Assembly: GCA_029339505.1 (NCBI GenBank)
Contig: JAQISU010001235.1
Location: 40,354,815 to 40,418,814, forward strand
From: Unio delphinus
Taxonomy: Eukaryota; Mollusca; Bivalvia; Unionida; Unionidae
Length of the DNA: 64,000 bases
Direction: 5' to 3'
The notes under the pieces were generated by a model. That model was not told where the DNA came from, made no database searches, and saw nothing but the letters and a program-made list of their open reading frames with translations. A program made the position numbers and the translations under genes. This document shows, piece by piece, positions 49,826 through 62,348 of this stretch. Positions within the stretch are counted from its first letter, which is position 1. Each line of letters opens with the position of its first letter.

Positions 49826-51749
49826 TAATGTCAAGAGGCTAATTGTAAGTGCATCTTTGAATGAATTGTGATACATCTTTGTTCATGATTGTTAATCTAT
49901 TATGAGCCATCAATCTTCACATACTGAAAAATGGAATGAGTCTATTCGGTTAGTAATTTTTACATTACAAGCAAAATTATGCTTACCCCATGGCTTTGTA
50001 GTTGCTCTAACTCATGCCGTGAAGAACTATGCAGTAGAGATAAAAAGATTAAATGATAGCATTAGAAAACTGGACAATCCCCAACAGTAACGAGAAGCAG
50101 AACTTCTTTTGCCGCAAGCGTAGACCACATGTGAAGTTTCTGAAATACAAAATTATCAAGAGTTTAATTGCATTTCTTTACCCGTCGAAAGCAATTCCAC
50201 AAGTAGTTCGTGGAGCCCTCGCGTGTACAAGGATCTGATTTCATAGATGGAAAATACATTCATGTTTATCATCTCCAAGATCATTTCGATGCTGTTAAAA
50301 TTATCAAAAGATTTCTTGGATAGAGTTACCATAGCGAGAAAATAAACCAAGGATATACCAAGCAGAGTAACATGTCATTGTGGAGATATATGTATCGGGT
50401 AGTTAGCTTCCTGAAAATTCATTGATGAAGGAAAAGAAAGAATATGTTGCTTTACTTGCAAGCAAGCATTGTTTTCAGTTCAGCCTGTTACCAGCAACAC
50501 TGCATAAAACACTTCCAAAATCATAAAGTGCTTGCGACTTATTAAGAATTTTGTCGCCACGATGAACGAGCCTGGGACATGAACTTGGTGACTGTCTAAA
50601 TGTCTCATGATCTCGATCGTGGAAACATTTTGTTAAAAGTGTTTGAAATTTTACACTTGCCTACAACAGAGTAATAGCACAAAAAATGACAATTCCAGTG
50701 ACAAATTTTAAAGGCTATCGGTATTGGTGTAATAGTTCAGAAGAGACATTCAATCATCAGTACCAATCCTTTGAAGGCATCGTCTTTCAACACTAGCAAA
50801 AGAACTAATCATGTTGAATTGGTAGTAGGGAAATTCGGATCAAACTCTGATATTGCCAAGAAAGGAATCAATGCTACAATTTCTAGCTTTAGGGTTGGAA
50901 TGCTCTAAATATTTTCAAAAGACGAAGCCTTTCAAGAAGAAAAAATGATTAAAAGATATCCGTGAGCAAGAAGAGTACGTGTGGTGTGTTGTGAGTTAGT
51001 GACAGTGTTTTACAAGTGGATACCGTTTGTCATTAGTATGTCTATTTATTCTGAACGACAAACTTAGAAGAGAGTTTTCAGACACTGAGACGCAATAATG
51101 AATGTATAGACTATAGAGTGTTTGTGATATTCAAAAGAATGAATGTATAGAGTGTTTGTGATATTCAAAAGAATGAATGTATAGAGTGTTTGTGATATTC
51201 AAGTGGAACGCAAAGAATAATTGCGTTCAAATTGAAATGCACTTTTTAATCAATTCGTTTCGTTTCTGAATTATACAGGACGATTTAATGTTTAAATGGT
51301 CATACGTTGATCAACAGCTTAGAAATTATTAAACACAACCTGCCATGACTTTTGTTATCAGTGTTTCGCCAAACGTCACGGAACAAAGCAACTTAAGTAT
51401 TCCGATTGGATGGATTTCCAAATACTGTTAAAAGAACCGTTTCCACGTGACCACACGATTCTATTGAATTTAGAATGACATCTGGTGCATGGGACAGTAA
51501 CTAACTCTGGATTTCGCTTGTCAGCAAAGGTGTTGTGCTTAGTGTACGAACAGTACATGCAAAGACATGGCCACCAAATCCTTATTTGAGCACAAAAACC
51601 TTATTGTAATAAAATTGGTACGAATAGTGATGAACACGAGTTGTGTAAGTCCTGATTGAAAAGACATTCATTCATATACGAATGTTCATCCTTACTTAGA
51701 AGTGAGTATACCTAATTGACTGATTTAAATTAGTATGTGTAACTGATCA
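49826..51749. other. unannotated sequence with a small tandem repeat
   Basis: At 51094-51206 a roughly 30-34-bp unit (GTATAGAGTGTTTGTGATAT) is present three times. Elsewhere only short open frames are seen (for example 49902-50090), with no domain recognised. Confidence 0.6.
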
Positions 51750-54700
51750 AAGAAAGAATATGTGGATGCAACGTGTGTGACTGATAAAAGACATTGTACG
51801 TGACTGATCAAAGACAGTGTATGTGACCTATGAAAGACAGTATGTATCTAATCAAAGATATTATCTATGACTAATGAAACTCATTGCGTGTGACTGATCA
51901 AATACATAGTGTGACTTTTCAGATACATAAAGTGTGACTGATCAAAGACATTGAGCGTTACTTATCAAATACATAAAGTGTGACTGATCAAAGACATTGA
52001 GCGTTACTTATCAAATACATAAAGTGTGACTGATCAAAGACCTTGAGTGTGACTTATCAAATACATAGTGTGTGACTGATCAAAGACATTGAGTGTGACT
52101 TATCAAATACATAGTGTGTGACTTATCAAAGACATTGAGTGTGACTTATCAAATACATAGTGTGTGACTTATCAAAGACATTGAGTGTGACTTATCAAAT
52201 GCATAGTGTGTGACTTATCAAAGACATTGAGTGTGACTTATCAAATACATAGTGTGTGACTTATCAAAGACATTGAGTGTGACTTATCAAATACATAGTG
52301 TGTGACTTATCAAAGACATTGAGTGTGACTTATCAAATGCATAGTGTGTGACTTATCAAAGACATTGAGTGTGACTTATCAAATACATAAGGTGTGACTT
52401 ATGAAATACTTATCAAAGACATTGAGTGTGATTTATCAAATACAAAGAGTGTGTGACTTATCAAATACATAAAGTGTGTGACTTATCAAATACATTGAGT
52501 GCGACTTATCAAATACATTGTGTATCACTTATCAAATACATTGTGTGTGACTTATCAAATACATAAAGTGTGACTTATCAAAGACATTGTGTGTGGATGA
52601 TCAAAGTCATTTTGTGTGACCGGTCATAAATATTATGTTTGATTGATCGAAGCCATTATGTGTGACTGGTCATATATATTTTGTGTGTCTGATCTAAAAC
52701 ATTTAGTGAGACAAAGCAAAGACATTTTATGTGACTGATCAAAAATATTCTTTGTGACTGACTAAATACATAGTGTGTCACCAATTCAAGACATTGTGTA
52801 TCTGATCAAAGACATGTGTTACTTATCAAATACATTGTGTGTGACTGACTATAAGCGATTATGTGTGACTGATCAAAATATGTTATGTTTGACTAATCAA
52901 ATACATTTTACGTGAATAATTTAAAAATATTTTATGTTTTACTGATCCAAGCCATTATTTGTGACTGAGTGTGACTGATCAAAAACATTTTACGTGAATA
53001 ATTTAAACATATTTTTTGTTTTACTGATCCAAGCCATTGTGTGTGATTAATCAAAAACATTGAGTTTTACAGATCCAAGCCATTGTGTGTGATTGATCAA
53101 AAACATTATGTATGACTGATCAAAGAAATTATGTGTGAGTGATCAAATACATTGTGTGTGACTGATCCACGACATTGTGTCTGGGTGATCAAATACATTG
53201 TGTGTGACTGATCGAAAACATTGTGTCTGAATGATCAAAAACATTGTGTCTGGGTGATCAAAGACGTTGTGTATGACTGACCAAAGCATTATGTGTGACT
53301 GATCAAAGACATTGTGTCTGTGTGTGATCAAAGTAATTGTGTCTGAGTGATCAAAGTTATTGTGTCTGGGTGATCAAAGATATCGAGTGTGACTAATCAA
53401 GGACATTGTGTGCGACTGATCCAAGCCAGATCAGCCAAATATATTGTGGGTGACTGATCAAAGGTATTGAGTTTGACTGATCCCAACCATTGTGTGTGAC
53501 TGATCAAATACATTATGTATTACTGATAAAAGACATTATGTGGGAGTGATCAAATACATTTTGTGTGACTGATCAAAGACATTGTGTGTGACTGATCAAA
53601 TACATTGTGTGTGGGTGATCAACGACATTTTGTGTGACTGATCAAAGACATTGTGTGTGGGTGATCAAAGACCTTGTGTGTGACTAATCAAAGACATTGT
53701 GTGTAACTGATCAAAGACATTGTGTGTGACTGATCAAAGACATTTTGTGTGACTGATCCAAGATATTGTGTGTCAGTGATCAAAGACATTGTGTGTAACT
53801 GATCCAAGATAATGTGTGTGGGTGATCAAAGACATTGTGTGTGACTGATCCAAAACATTGTGTCTGTGTGCGATCAACGACATTGTGTGTGAGTGATCAA
53901 AGACATTGTGTGTGACTGATCCGAGACATTGTGTGTAACTGATCAAAGACATTGTTTGTGACTGATCAAAGACATTGCGTGTGACTGATCTAAGACCTTG
54001 TGTGTGACTGATCAAATACATTGTGTATGACTGATCCGAGACATTGTGTGTGACTGATCCAAGACATTGTGTGTGACTGATCTAAGACATTGTGTATGAC
54101 TGATCCAAGACATTGTGTGTGACTGATCCAAGACATTGCGTGTGACTGATCAAAACCATTGTATGTGACTGATCCAAGACGTTGTGTGTTACTGATCCAA
54201 GACATTGCGTGTGACTGATCTAAGCCATTGTGTGTGACTGATCAAAGACATTGTGTGTGACTGATCCGAGACATTGTGTGTGACTGATCAAAGACATTGT
54301 TTGTAACTGATCAAAGACATTGTGTCTGTGTGTGATCAAAGTGATTGTGTATGAGTGATCAAAGTCTTTGTGTCTGAATGATCAAATACATCGAGTGTGC
54401 CTAATCAAGGACATTGTGTATGACTGATCCAAGCCAGTATTTGTGACTGGCCAAATACATTTTGGGTGACTGACCAAAGGTATTGAATTTGACTGATCCA
54501 AGCCATTGTGTGACTGATCAAATACATTATGTATTACTGATGAAAGATATTATGTGTGAGTGATCAAATACATTTTGTGTGACTGATCAAAGACATTGTG
54601 TGTAACTGATCCAAGATATTGTGTGTCAGTGATCAAAGACATTTTGTGTAACTGATCTAAGATAATGTGTGTGGGTGATCAAAGACATTGTGTGTGACTG

Positions 54701-55930
54701 ATCCAAGACATTGTGTGTGGGTGATCAATGACATTGTGTGTGAGTGATCAAAGACATTGTGTGTGACGGATCCGAGACATTGTGTGTGACTGATCAAAGA
54801 CATTGTTTGTGACTTATCAAAGACACTGTGTGTGACTGATCCAAGACATTGCGTGTGACTGATCAAAGTCATTGTGTGTTACTGATCCAAGACATTGTGT
54901 GTGACTGATCCAATACATTGCGTGTGACTGATCTAAGACATTGTGTGTGGGTGATCAACGACATTGTTTGTGACTGATCAAAGACATTGTGTGTGACTGA
55001 TCAAAGACATTATGTGTGACTGATCCAAGACATTGTGTGTGACTGATCCAAGACATTCCAAGACATTGTGTGTGAGTGATCAAAGTCATTGTGTTTGAGT
55101 GATCAAAGTCATTGTGTCTATGTACACAAAGACATTGTGTGTTGGTGATCAAAGTCATTGTGTCTGAGTGATGAAAGACTGTGTGTCTGAGTGATCAAAG
55201 ACTTTGTGTCTGAGTGATCAAGGACTTTGTGTCTGAGTGATCAAAGACATTGTGTCTGAATGATCAAAGTCATTGTGTCTGAGTGATCAAAGACATTTTG
55301 TCTTAGTGATCCAAGACATTGTGTTTATTTTATGTGATCCTAGACATTGTGTCTGAATGATCCAAGACATTGTGTCTATGTGATCCAAGACATTGTCTCG
55401 GAGTGATCCAAGACATTTTGTCTGAATGATCAAAGACATTGTGTCTATATGATCCAAGACATTGTATCTGAGTGATCAAAGTCATTGTGTCTGAGTGATC
55501 CAAGACATCGTGTCTATGTATTCCAAGACATTGTGTCTTGGTGATCAAAGACATTGTGTCTATGTGATCCAAGACATTGTATCTGAGTGATCAAAGTCAT
55601 TGTGTCTTAGTGATCAAAGTCATTGTGTCTGAGTGATCCAAGATATTGTGTCTGCATGATCCAAGACATTGTATCTATGTGATCCAAGACATTGTGTCTA
55701 TGTGATCCAAGACATTGTCTCTGGGTGGTCAAAGACATTGTGTCCGAGTGATCTAAGACATTGTGTCTGATTGATCAAAGGCATTGTGTCTATGTCATCC
55801 AAGACATTGTGTTTGAGTGATCAAAGACATTTGTGAGTAACTGAGTGAAGACTATGTGTGGCTGATCAAAGATATTCTTTGCGACTGATCAAAATCATTC
55901 GGTGTGATTGATCAAAGGCATCGTATTTAC
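51750..55930 (+). repeat. 23-bp satellite array
   Basis: About 180 copies of a 23-bp unit centred on TGATCAAAGACATTGTGTG. Four zones are visible: about 51890-52580, a dimer of TTATCAAAGACATTGAGTG and TTATCAAATACATAGTGTG units (46-bp period); 52600-53150, degenerate; 53150-55080, GACTGATCAAAGACATTGTGTG with TGATCC variants; and 55080-55830, GAGTGATCAAAGACATTGTGTC. Open frames on the minus strand are repeat artefacts. Confidence 0.97.
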
Positions 55931-56054
55931 TCATCAAGTTTAAAACATTAGTTTAAACCTACCAATCCAGATTATGTGGGACTTGATACGGAATTGTTTA
56001 TTAGTCACCCTCTTGTTTCATCTGCCTAAAACAACTTCATAAGCAAGATTCGCT

Positions 56055-57490
56055 TCTTTCCTTTATAACAGTATTCAACATGACTTCCTTTCCTTTATAA
56101 CAGAATTCAACATGACTTCCTTTATTTTATAACAGTATTCAACATGACTTCCTCTCCTTTATAACAGTATTCAACATGACTTCCTTTCCTTTATAACAGT
56201 ATTCAACATGACTTACTTTCCTTTATAACAGTATTCAACATGACTTACTTTCCTTTATAACAGTATTCAACATGACTTCCTTTCCTTTCTAACAGTATTC
56301 AACATGACTTCCTTTCCTTTCTAACAGTATTCAACATGACTTCCTTTCCTTTCTAACAGTATTCAACATGACTTCCTTTCCTTTCTAGCAGTATTCAACA
56401 TGACTTCCTTTCCTTTCTAACAGTATTCAACATGACTTCCTTTATTTTCTAACAGTATTCAACATGACTTCCTCTCCTTTATAACAGTATTCAACATGAC
56501 TTCCTTTCCTTTATAACAGTATTCAACATGACTTACTTTCCTTTATAACAGTATTCAACATGACTTACTTTCCTTTATAACAGTATTCAACATGACTTCC
56601 TTTCCTTTCTAACAGTATTAAACATGACTTCCTTTCCTTTCTAACAGTATTCAACATGACTTCCTTTCCTTTCTAACAGTATTCAACATGACTTCCTTTC
56701 CTTTCTAGCAGTATTCAACATGACTTCATTTCGTTTCTAACAGTATTCAACATGACTTCCTTTCCTTTCTAACAGTATTCAACATGACTTCCTTTCCTTT
56801 CTAGCAGCATTCAACATGACTTCCTTTCCTTTCTAACAGTATTCAACATGACTTCCTTTCCTTTCTAACAGTATTCAACATGACTTCCTTTCCTTTCTAA
56901 CAGTATTCAACATGACTTCCTTTCCTTTATAACAGTATTCAACATGACTTCCTTTCCTTTCTAACAGTATTCAACATGACTTCCTTTCCTTTCTAGCAGT
57001 ATTCAACATGACTTCCTTTCCTTTCTAACAGTATTCAACATGACTTCCTTTCCTTTCTAGCAGTATTCAACATGACTTCCTTTCCTTTCTAACAGTATTC
57101 AACATGACTTCCTTTCCTTTCTAACAGTATTCAACATGACTTCCTTTCCTTTCTAACAGTATTCAACATGACTTCCTCTCCTTTCAAACAGTATTCAACA
57201 TGACTTCCTCTCCTTTCTAACAGTATTCAACATGACTTCCTTTCCTTTCTAACAGTATTCAACTTGACTTCCTTTCCTTTCTAACAGTATTCAACATGAC
57301 TTCCTTTCCTTTCTAACAGTATTCAACATGACTTCCTTTCCTTTCTAACAGTATTCAACATGACTTCTTTTCCTTTCTAACAGTATTCAACATGACTTCC
57401 TCTCCTTTATAACAGTATTCAACATGACTTACGTTCTTTAGAACAGTATTCAACTTGACTTCCGTTCCTTTGTAACAGTATTAAACATGA
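56055..57490 (+). repeat. 32-bp satellite array
   Basis: About 45 copies of TATTCAACATGACTTCC plus TTTCCTTTCTAACAG. Variants in the last third (TATAACAG, CTAACAG, CTAGCAG) repeat in the same order 320 bp apart (series at about 56120 and 56440), a ten-unit higher-order repeat. Confidence 0.97.
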
Positions 57491-58269
57491 CTTTCTTTTC
57501 ATTTCATCACCCTCATACACCGAATGCCAATAGTCGCAAACAAGACATGTATGTTCGCGTTTCGTAGATTCTGTTATCACAGAAGTTTTACGACAGCACG
57601 TTAAATACAACAATGCATCATTAGCATACCACTTTAAACAAAACGCTAGATTGAAAAACAAAATTAGTTTTGTCACATCTTGCTGATCCATACATCAATA
57701 ATCAGATCAGAAAAGAAATCGTTTTGAGACTATTTAACAAAAAACGTGGAACCCATGTCTAAAGAAACGTCATCGAAAATGGAATTCCCTGCTCGCTTTG
57801 CCAATAAGGGACATTTTGCAACTACTGACCATGCTCACATTCCAATGCAAAAATAAATCAGTCAAAGAGCACCTAAAGAGAATATTCATACCGTTTTGAA
57901 TGCTGTTTGAAGCTTTTAAAAAGTAACTATGTCTTTGACCAAGCAAAAGAATAAACGAAAGGACAATATCGTCGCGTACTTCGAGAAACGGTACATTAGA
58001 AAACGCCATTCAATCAATAGAAAACATGTTCTTTCATCGAGGTGGGTTTCTATCTATTCTGATAGGACTGTTGCTACAAGTGGCTACTCCTTTGTATGCT
58101 ATATTGTTTTAACTCTTGTAATAGTGTTACGACTCAATTGTCTTAAATTAAGTAATTTAAAAGAGCGGAAACCAAATATGTTTGTCAAAATTCAGCAAAT
58201 AATTAATTTCTCCTTAATAAAAAGTAAATTTAAAAAGAACTTAAAGTAGTGTGAATAAATCCAAAAATA
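57491..58269. other. unannotated sequence
   Basis: Short frames only (57929-58249 plus is Lys/Arg-rich but without a domain). No feature called. Confidence 0.5.
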
Positions 58270-58870
58270 GTTCTAAACGTTCTATGACATGTCCAAAGGT
58301 AAAACACTTCATTTAAATTCCAGCGGTATTCCAAACACATTCCTATATTGAATGTGCTGACGTGTATGTAGTCTCGAATGTGTTAATGTGCCAGTGGCCT
58401 GGCTTGTGATGATATGCTAAATATTTTTGATATATAACAATATTATAATCCAAAATGAATTCAATATACATCCAAATTAATATGACTGTCTAAAAATATT
58501 ATTGAGCACTTTGTAATGCCAATTAATAATAGTTTGGATAAATAAAATTATATTCCCGTCTAATTGACTAAGTCGCAATTATCATTTTGTGAAATAACGC
58601 TATCCAATAATATAACATTCCATTCTAGAAGATTCTTAGTTCAGAATCTTTTATCATAAATTAAGTTAAACATGTTTACATTAATAACGATCTGAATATA
58701 TAATATGCACTTATAGAGAAAAAGATTTATATTATGTTGTTTACCAATAAAATTTCGCTGGTCATGTACACTATGTACCTTTTGGATAAGGTTAAGTAGA
58801 AAACAGAGATATACATAACATCCAGTAATAAAGAAACGCCAACAAATAATGAAAACATAAATATACATAA
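58270..58870 (+). repeat. dispersed repeat, copy 2 (direct partner at 21480-22245)
   Basis: Aligns with 21480-22245 in order and orientation but lacks its AT/GT expansion. The clearest shared words are CATTCTAGAAGATTCT and GATCTGAATAT. Confidence 0.65.
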
Positions 58871-59015
58871 AAGGAGAAACGACGATATGATGATAAAAAA
58901 GATAAACTTTTCCTGATAAACATCATACATGTAAACTTCGATCTTATTGAAGGACGCAAATTAACTTTATTTTTTTTTTTTTTACAAACGATGGGTGAGC
59001 CTATATGTGCGGGCC

Positions 59016-59215
59016 CGAACCGACCAATTTTTAGAGACCGTATTTTGGTAAATAAGCGGTTTCTTGTTTTACAAATAAAATAGGTTCAGGGGGTTACTCA
59101 CGTGATTTTCAGGAATAAGTGTGATAAAAAAGTAGTAGATGGTGCGGGCCTGAACCGATCATTTTTTAGAGCTCGTACTTCGGTAAATAAAATGTGTTCA
59201 GATGTGTGCTGGCCC
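59016..59215 (+). repeat. ~124-bp imperfect direct duplication
   Basis: GTGCGGGCCCGAACCGACCA with the following TTTTTAGAGACCGTATTTTG occurs at 59016 and again, with about 15 percent change, near 59140. It lies just outside the packaging ATPase relic and may be a terminal region of the viral element. Confidence 0.75.
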
Positions 59216-59233
59216 AATCACAGTCGCAATTAA

Positions 59234-59875
59234 TTAACCGTAAATGCGATTCAATCCGAAACGATATTGCGTCCTTGGATCAGATAAATTTATCGTTGCA
59301 AATCCGTGGGGTTTTGCCTGAGCACCACTAAAGAAATTTCGAAATTGATTAGAATCCATGTCGGAGCACCAAGTCTGCCAAATATTTCTAAGTGTATGAT
59401 TGTCAATTCCGTTAAACACACATAATAAATTGCAATTATCTCGGATTACCTTTGGAGTCTGTGTGTATCGTCGAGTAACATATATCACGTCGGTGTTTTT
59501 GTGTCGCCCTCGAGAAAATATCCTAGCTGGATTTTTTTATTTATCTAACATTACATCATCGTATACAACAAGATTGTTAATACTTCCATCGAGGTCTTCC
59601 ACGGATGGTGCTTCATCGATATCTGTGATAAACTCGATAATATCCTCGTCGGCGATTTCTGATGCGCTCTCGTTATAATCCTTTAACACCCGATAACAGT
59701 GTTGATCATCTACGCTAGGGGCAACCAAATACAATTTGTCCCATTTCATATACTTCATAATCAACGTGAGTAGCAGTTGTGTTTTACCACTACCTGAAGG
59801 TCCGATAATAATCATTCGTATGGAATCTGGTAACATAACATGATGAGCAGCGGGGGGGGGGGATGAATCTGACAA
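59234..59875 (-). pseudogene. A32-like packaging ATPase, copy 1 (one stop)
   Basis: 214 codons from ATG 59875, starting MSDSSPPPAAHH. Walker A IIIGPSGSGKTQLLL is at residues about 22-36; Walker B VVYDDVMLD near residue 105; then FSRGRHKNTDVIYVTRRYTQ (the sensor region) and a C-terminal block ending RFGLNRIYG. One in-frame TAA at 59534-59536, where copy 2 has Glu, breaks it. Such ATPases pump DNA into capsids in Maverick-type viruses. Length and motif order are normal for the family, so this copy would be complete but for the stop. Confidence 0.88.
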
Positions 59876-59879
59876 TTTT

Positions 59880-60509
59880 TTTTATAAGCGTCTGTTTGTC
59901 AAACTAAGGCTTCCTCGTAAATGCTTCATAGAAGCGTCAATTTGGTAAAAAAAAGACGCCAAAGTCTTTGTCGCACCCCCTTTGCTGCTATTTATGATTC
60001 GAATATTTCATCTGATTGAGGGATTGAACGTTCCTAAAAGGCCCTCCAACGGTATCCATCATTTATCAACAATAATCAACGATATGATATAATCTATCAT
60101 TTTCATTGTATAAAATTGCCAATGACCTATAACAACGTAAGGCATATTTTGATATGGTTCATAATAATCAATATAATCAACCCAGTTATATATTTTTGTT
60201 AAATACCAATCATATTAAAAATATATATTATGGGTCACTGAAATTAATAATCTATTCGTGATTTTTTGTTTATCATTGGGGTTGGACATATAATAATATT
60301 TACAACCCCAAGGATTTTTTCGATGATTTTTATCTAATAATAAAAAAATTTTGCTCCATGCTAGTTTGTAAATTGTGTCACCTATTTGTACACAAAAACG
60401 TAATTTATCATCGTAACTACTAATATATGGTTTATAACTGATAATTCCCCAACGTACCACCATTATACATAATTCATTTAATTTAATATTGAAAGTTCTC
60501 CGAGTAGCG
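59880..60509 (-). other. spacer between ATPase copies with one uncertain frame
   Basis: AT-rich. A minus frame at 60215-60559 overlaps the end of the second ATPase in another frame and continues about 95 residues (aromatic and Lys-rich) without a recognisable domain. It could be a small viral gene or chance. Confidence 0.35.
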
Positions 60510-60905
60510 CTAACCGAATATTTTGTCAAGTCCGATACGATATCTTGATCTAGTATCATGCAAATTTATAGTTACAAACTCATGTGGGATTGACTGAGCG
60601 TGACTAAAGAAATTTCTAAAGAAATTATAATCCATGTCGCCATTGCACCAGGTCTGGTGAATATTTCGTAGCGTATGTATATCAACTCCGTTGAATACAG
60701 CAAGAATATTGCAGTTATCTCTAATCACTTTTGGTATTTGAGTGTATCGTTGAGTAACATATATCACGTCGGTGCTTTTATGCCTGCCTCTGGAAAATAT
60801 CCTTGCAGGATTCTTTTCATTGTCTAACATCACATCGTCGTACACAACAATATTGTTAATGCTTCCATCTAAGTCTTCTACGGATGGCGCTTCATCGATA
60901 TCGGT
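60510..60905 (-). pseudogene. A32-like packaging ATPase, copy 2 (N-terminus missing)
   Basis: Collinear with copy 1 from DIDEAPSVEDLDGS onward: Walker B VVYDDVMLD, then FSRGRHKSTDVIYVTQRYTQ and a C-terminus RIGLDKIFG. Roughly 75-80 percent alike at DNA level, so it is not a recent tandem duplicate. Everything upstream of the Asp-rich block, including Walker A, is gone, and the break at about 60905 joins directly to the PLA2 gene on the other strand. It cannot hydrolyse ATP as it stands. Confidence 0.85.
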
Positions 60906-61180
60906 ATAGTTATTGTGGACCCGGGACTAGACTGTATATCCGACTCGATGATCAAAACCAACCCCGACCCGGTGAAAATCCAATAAACGCCATTGATAAG
61001 GCGTGTCATGCTCATGATGTTGCTTATAAAAGCAGCAATCTGCAACACAGACATCTCGCAGATGTGAAATTGATTCATGCGTTGAATTCTATCACTGATC
61101 AATCCTTCAAAGAAATATTAGCTTCATGGTTAGTAAAATCGGCAATGAAAGGTAAATTAATGATAGGTGCTGGTAATTAA
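60884..61180 (+). CDS. parvovirus-type phospholipase A2 domain (5' end replaced)
   Basis: From about 60899 the frame gives a calcium-loop YCGPGT, then NPINAIDKACHAHDVAY with the catalytic His-Asp pair, and a following ADVKLIHAL helix, ending at TAA 61180. This pattern matches the PLA2 domain of parvovirus VP1 and of adintovirus minor capsid proteins, which act on endosomal membranes at entry (family knowledge). The apparent ATG at 60884 and the first five codons are antisense of ATPase copy 2, so the natural N-terminus was lost at the junction. Its stop lies 8 bases before the integrase ATG. It has no internal stop. Confidence 0.75.
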   Translation: MALHRYRYSYCGPGTRLYIRLDDQNQPRPGENPINAIDKACHAHDVAYKSSNLQHRHLADVKLIHALNSITDQSFKEILASWLVKSAMKGKLMIGAGN

Positions 61181-61187
61181 TAACAAC

Positions 61188-62131
61188 ATGGAATCTATTT
61201 ATTATTCCCCAAGAGGATACTGGAGGGGTAAAACAGCAATTGGCAAACTCGCTAGCGCCGCAAAGGTGAAAAATACCACTGTAGCGGATTGGTTATCCAA
61301 ACAGGCGATATGGCAAATTTACCTACCACCGCCTAAACGAATTAACTACTTGCATTTTGATGTCAGCTCACCTAATGAGGTTCAGCAGGCTGATATATTA
61401 TTTCTGCCGCATGATGGTGTTTACAAGTATGCGCTAACTGTAGTTGATGTTGCGAGTCGATACAAACAAGCAGAGCCGTTAAAAACAAAATCATCAACTG
61501 AAGTGGTTTCTGCGTTTGAAAGGATTTATCGACGAGGTCCTCTGCACTGGCCAAATTTATTACAAGTTGATCCTGGCAAGGAATTTTAGGGTGTAGTGTT
61601 ATCAACAATGAAGAATCATAATGTCACCATCAGACGAGGACATACTGCATTACATCCCGATCAGGAAATTGTTGAACGATTTAATCGGACGCTTGCTGAG
61701 CGGTTATTTGGATATCAAGACGCGAAGGAATTTATTCAGGATAAACGATCTCGTGAATGGGTCGAGAGATTACCAAGCGTAATTGCCGCGCTGAATAATG
61801 AGATTACACGAACAATCCACATTAAACTTAACATCGTGATTAAAAAAGGTATATACCCGTACAACCGCGAAATGATTTTTCAAAACAACCAATACTCGGC
61901 ATTGTCACTGTTAGTTATTTATATGAACCAGGAGAGCAAGAAGGTGGCAAAAATAGAGCTACTGATCCTATTTGGAGTGTTACTGCACATAAAATATGTA
62001 GTATAACACGATCTACGGTTAGTTCAGCAATCTATAGATTGGATTCAACTGCTCCTCAGCGTGGGTTTACTCATGAACAACTACAAGTAATATCCGATTA
62101 TACTCAATTACCGCCGCGTGCTCTTAACTAG
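61188..62131 (+). pseudogene. Maverick-type DDE integrase (one stop, one frameshift)
   Basis: ATG 61188 is the likely start; MESIYYSPRGYWRG begins the usual N-terminal domain, with VADWLSKQAIWQIY before the core. The catalytic triad is visible: Asp in QADILFLP, Asp in LQVDPGKEF and Glu in EIVERFNRTL, each in the normal context, with VVDVASRYK between the first two. A TAG at 61587-61589 follows KEF. The frame changes near 61830-61900, after which YLYEPGEQEGG and ATDPIWSV give the SH3-like C-terminal part, to a TAG at 62129-62131. By family it inserts the linear element DNA. It starts 8 bases after the PLA2 stop and overlaps the HNH gene tail to tail. Confidence 0.88.
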
Positions 62132-62332
62132 CACCTCTTCGTCTGTTGCACTCAAGACATGTCAGCATCACATTATCTCTGGTATAACCAATACTTCTAT
62201 TCTTTCTGTCTACGGTAAATTGTCGAGAGTCCTTATCCAACCAACACCAACTCATTATACAATTGCAACTCGCGCAGTGATTATTCTGTTGTTGTTTCAG
62301 AGTGATTATTAATTCGGCGTCAATGTCAAATT
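62124..62332 (-). pseudogene. HNH endonuclease domain, C-terminal end of the polymerase-helicase gene
   Basis: Read on the minus strand from the SINE target site: LITLKQQQNNHCASCNC, then RQFTVDRKNRSIGYTRDN, VMLTCLECNRRRG, and TAA at 62124-62126. This is the HNH form with two CxxC zinc pairs, a Val-Asp-Arg metal-site strand and a GYT-x-DNV loop before C-x2-CN. It is too short to be noticed as a separate ORF. It sits directly after the helicase in the same orientation, interrupted only by a SINE, although the frame is off by two bases across the repaired junction. Whether it is fused to the helicase or a separate small gene is open. Confidence 0.75.
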
Positions 62333-62348
62333 CTCTATTATTTGTTTT

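Noticed and set aside
49902..50090. 62-codon plus frame, Met to stop
   Set aside because: No recognisable motif; length is within chance expectation for this window.
53143..55572. Minus-strand frames repeating HTQCLGSVTHN-like words
   Set aside because: They are the 23-bp satellite read through; frames change between zones and have no gene context.
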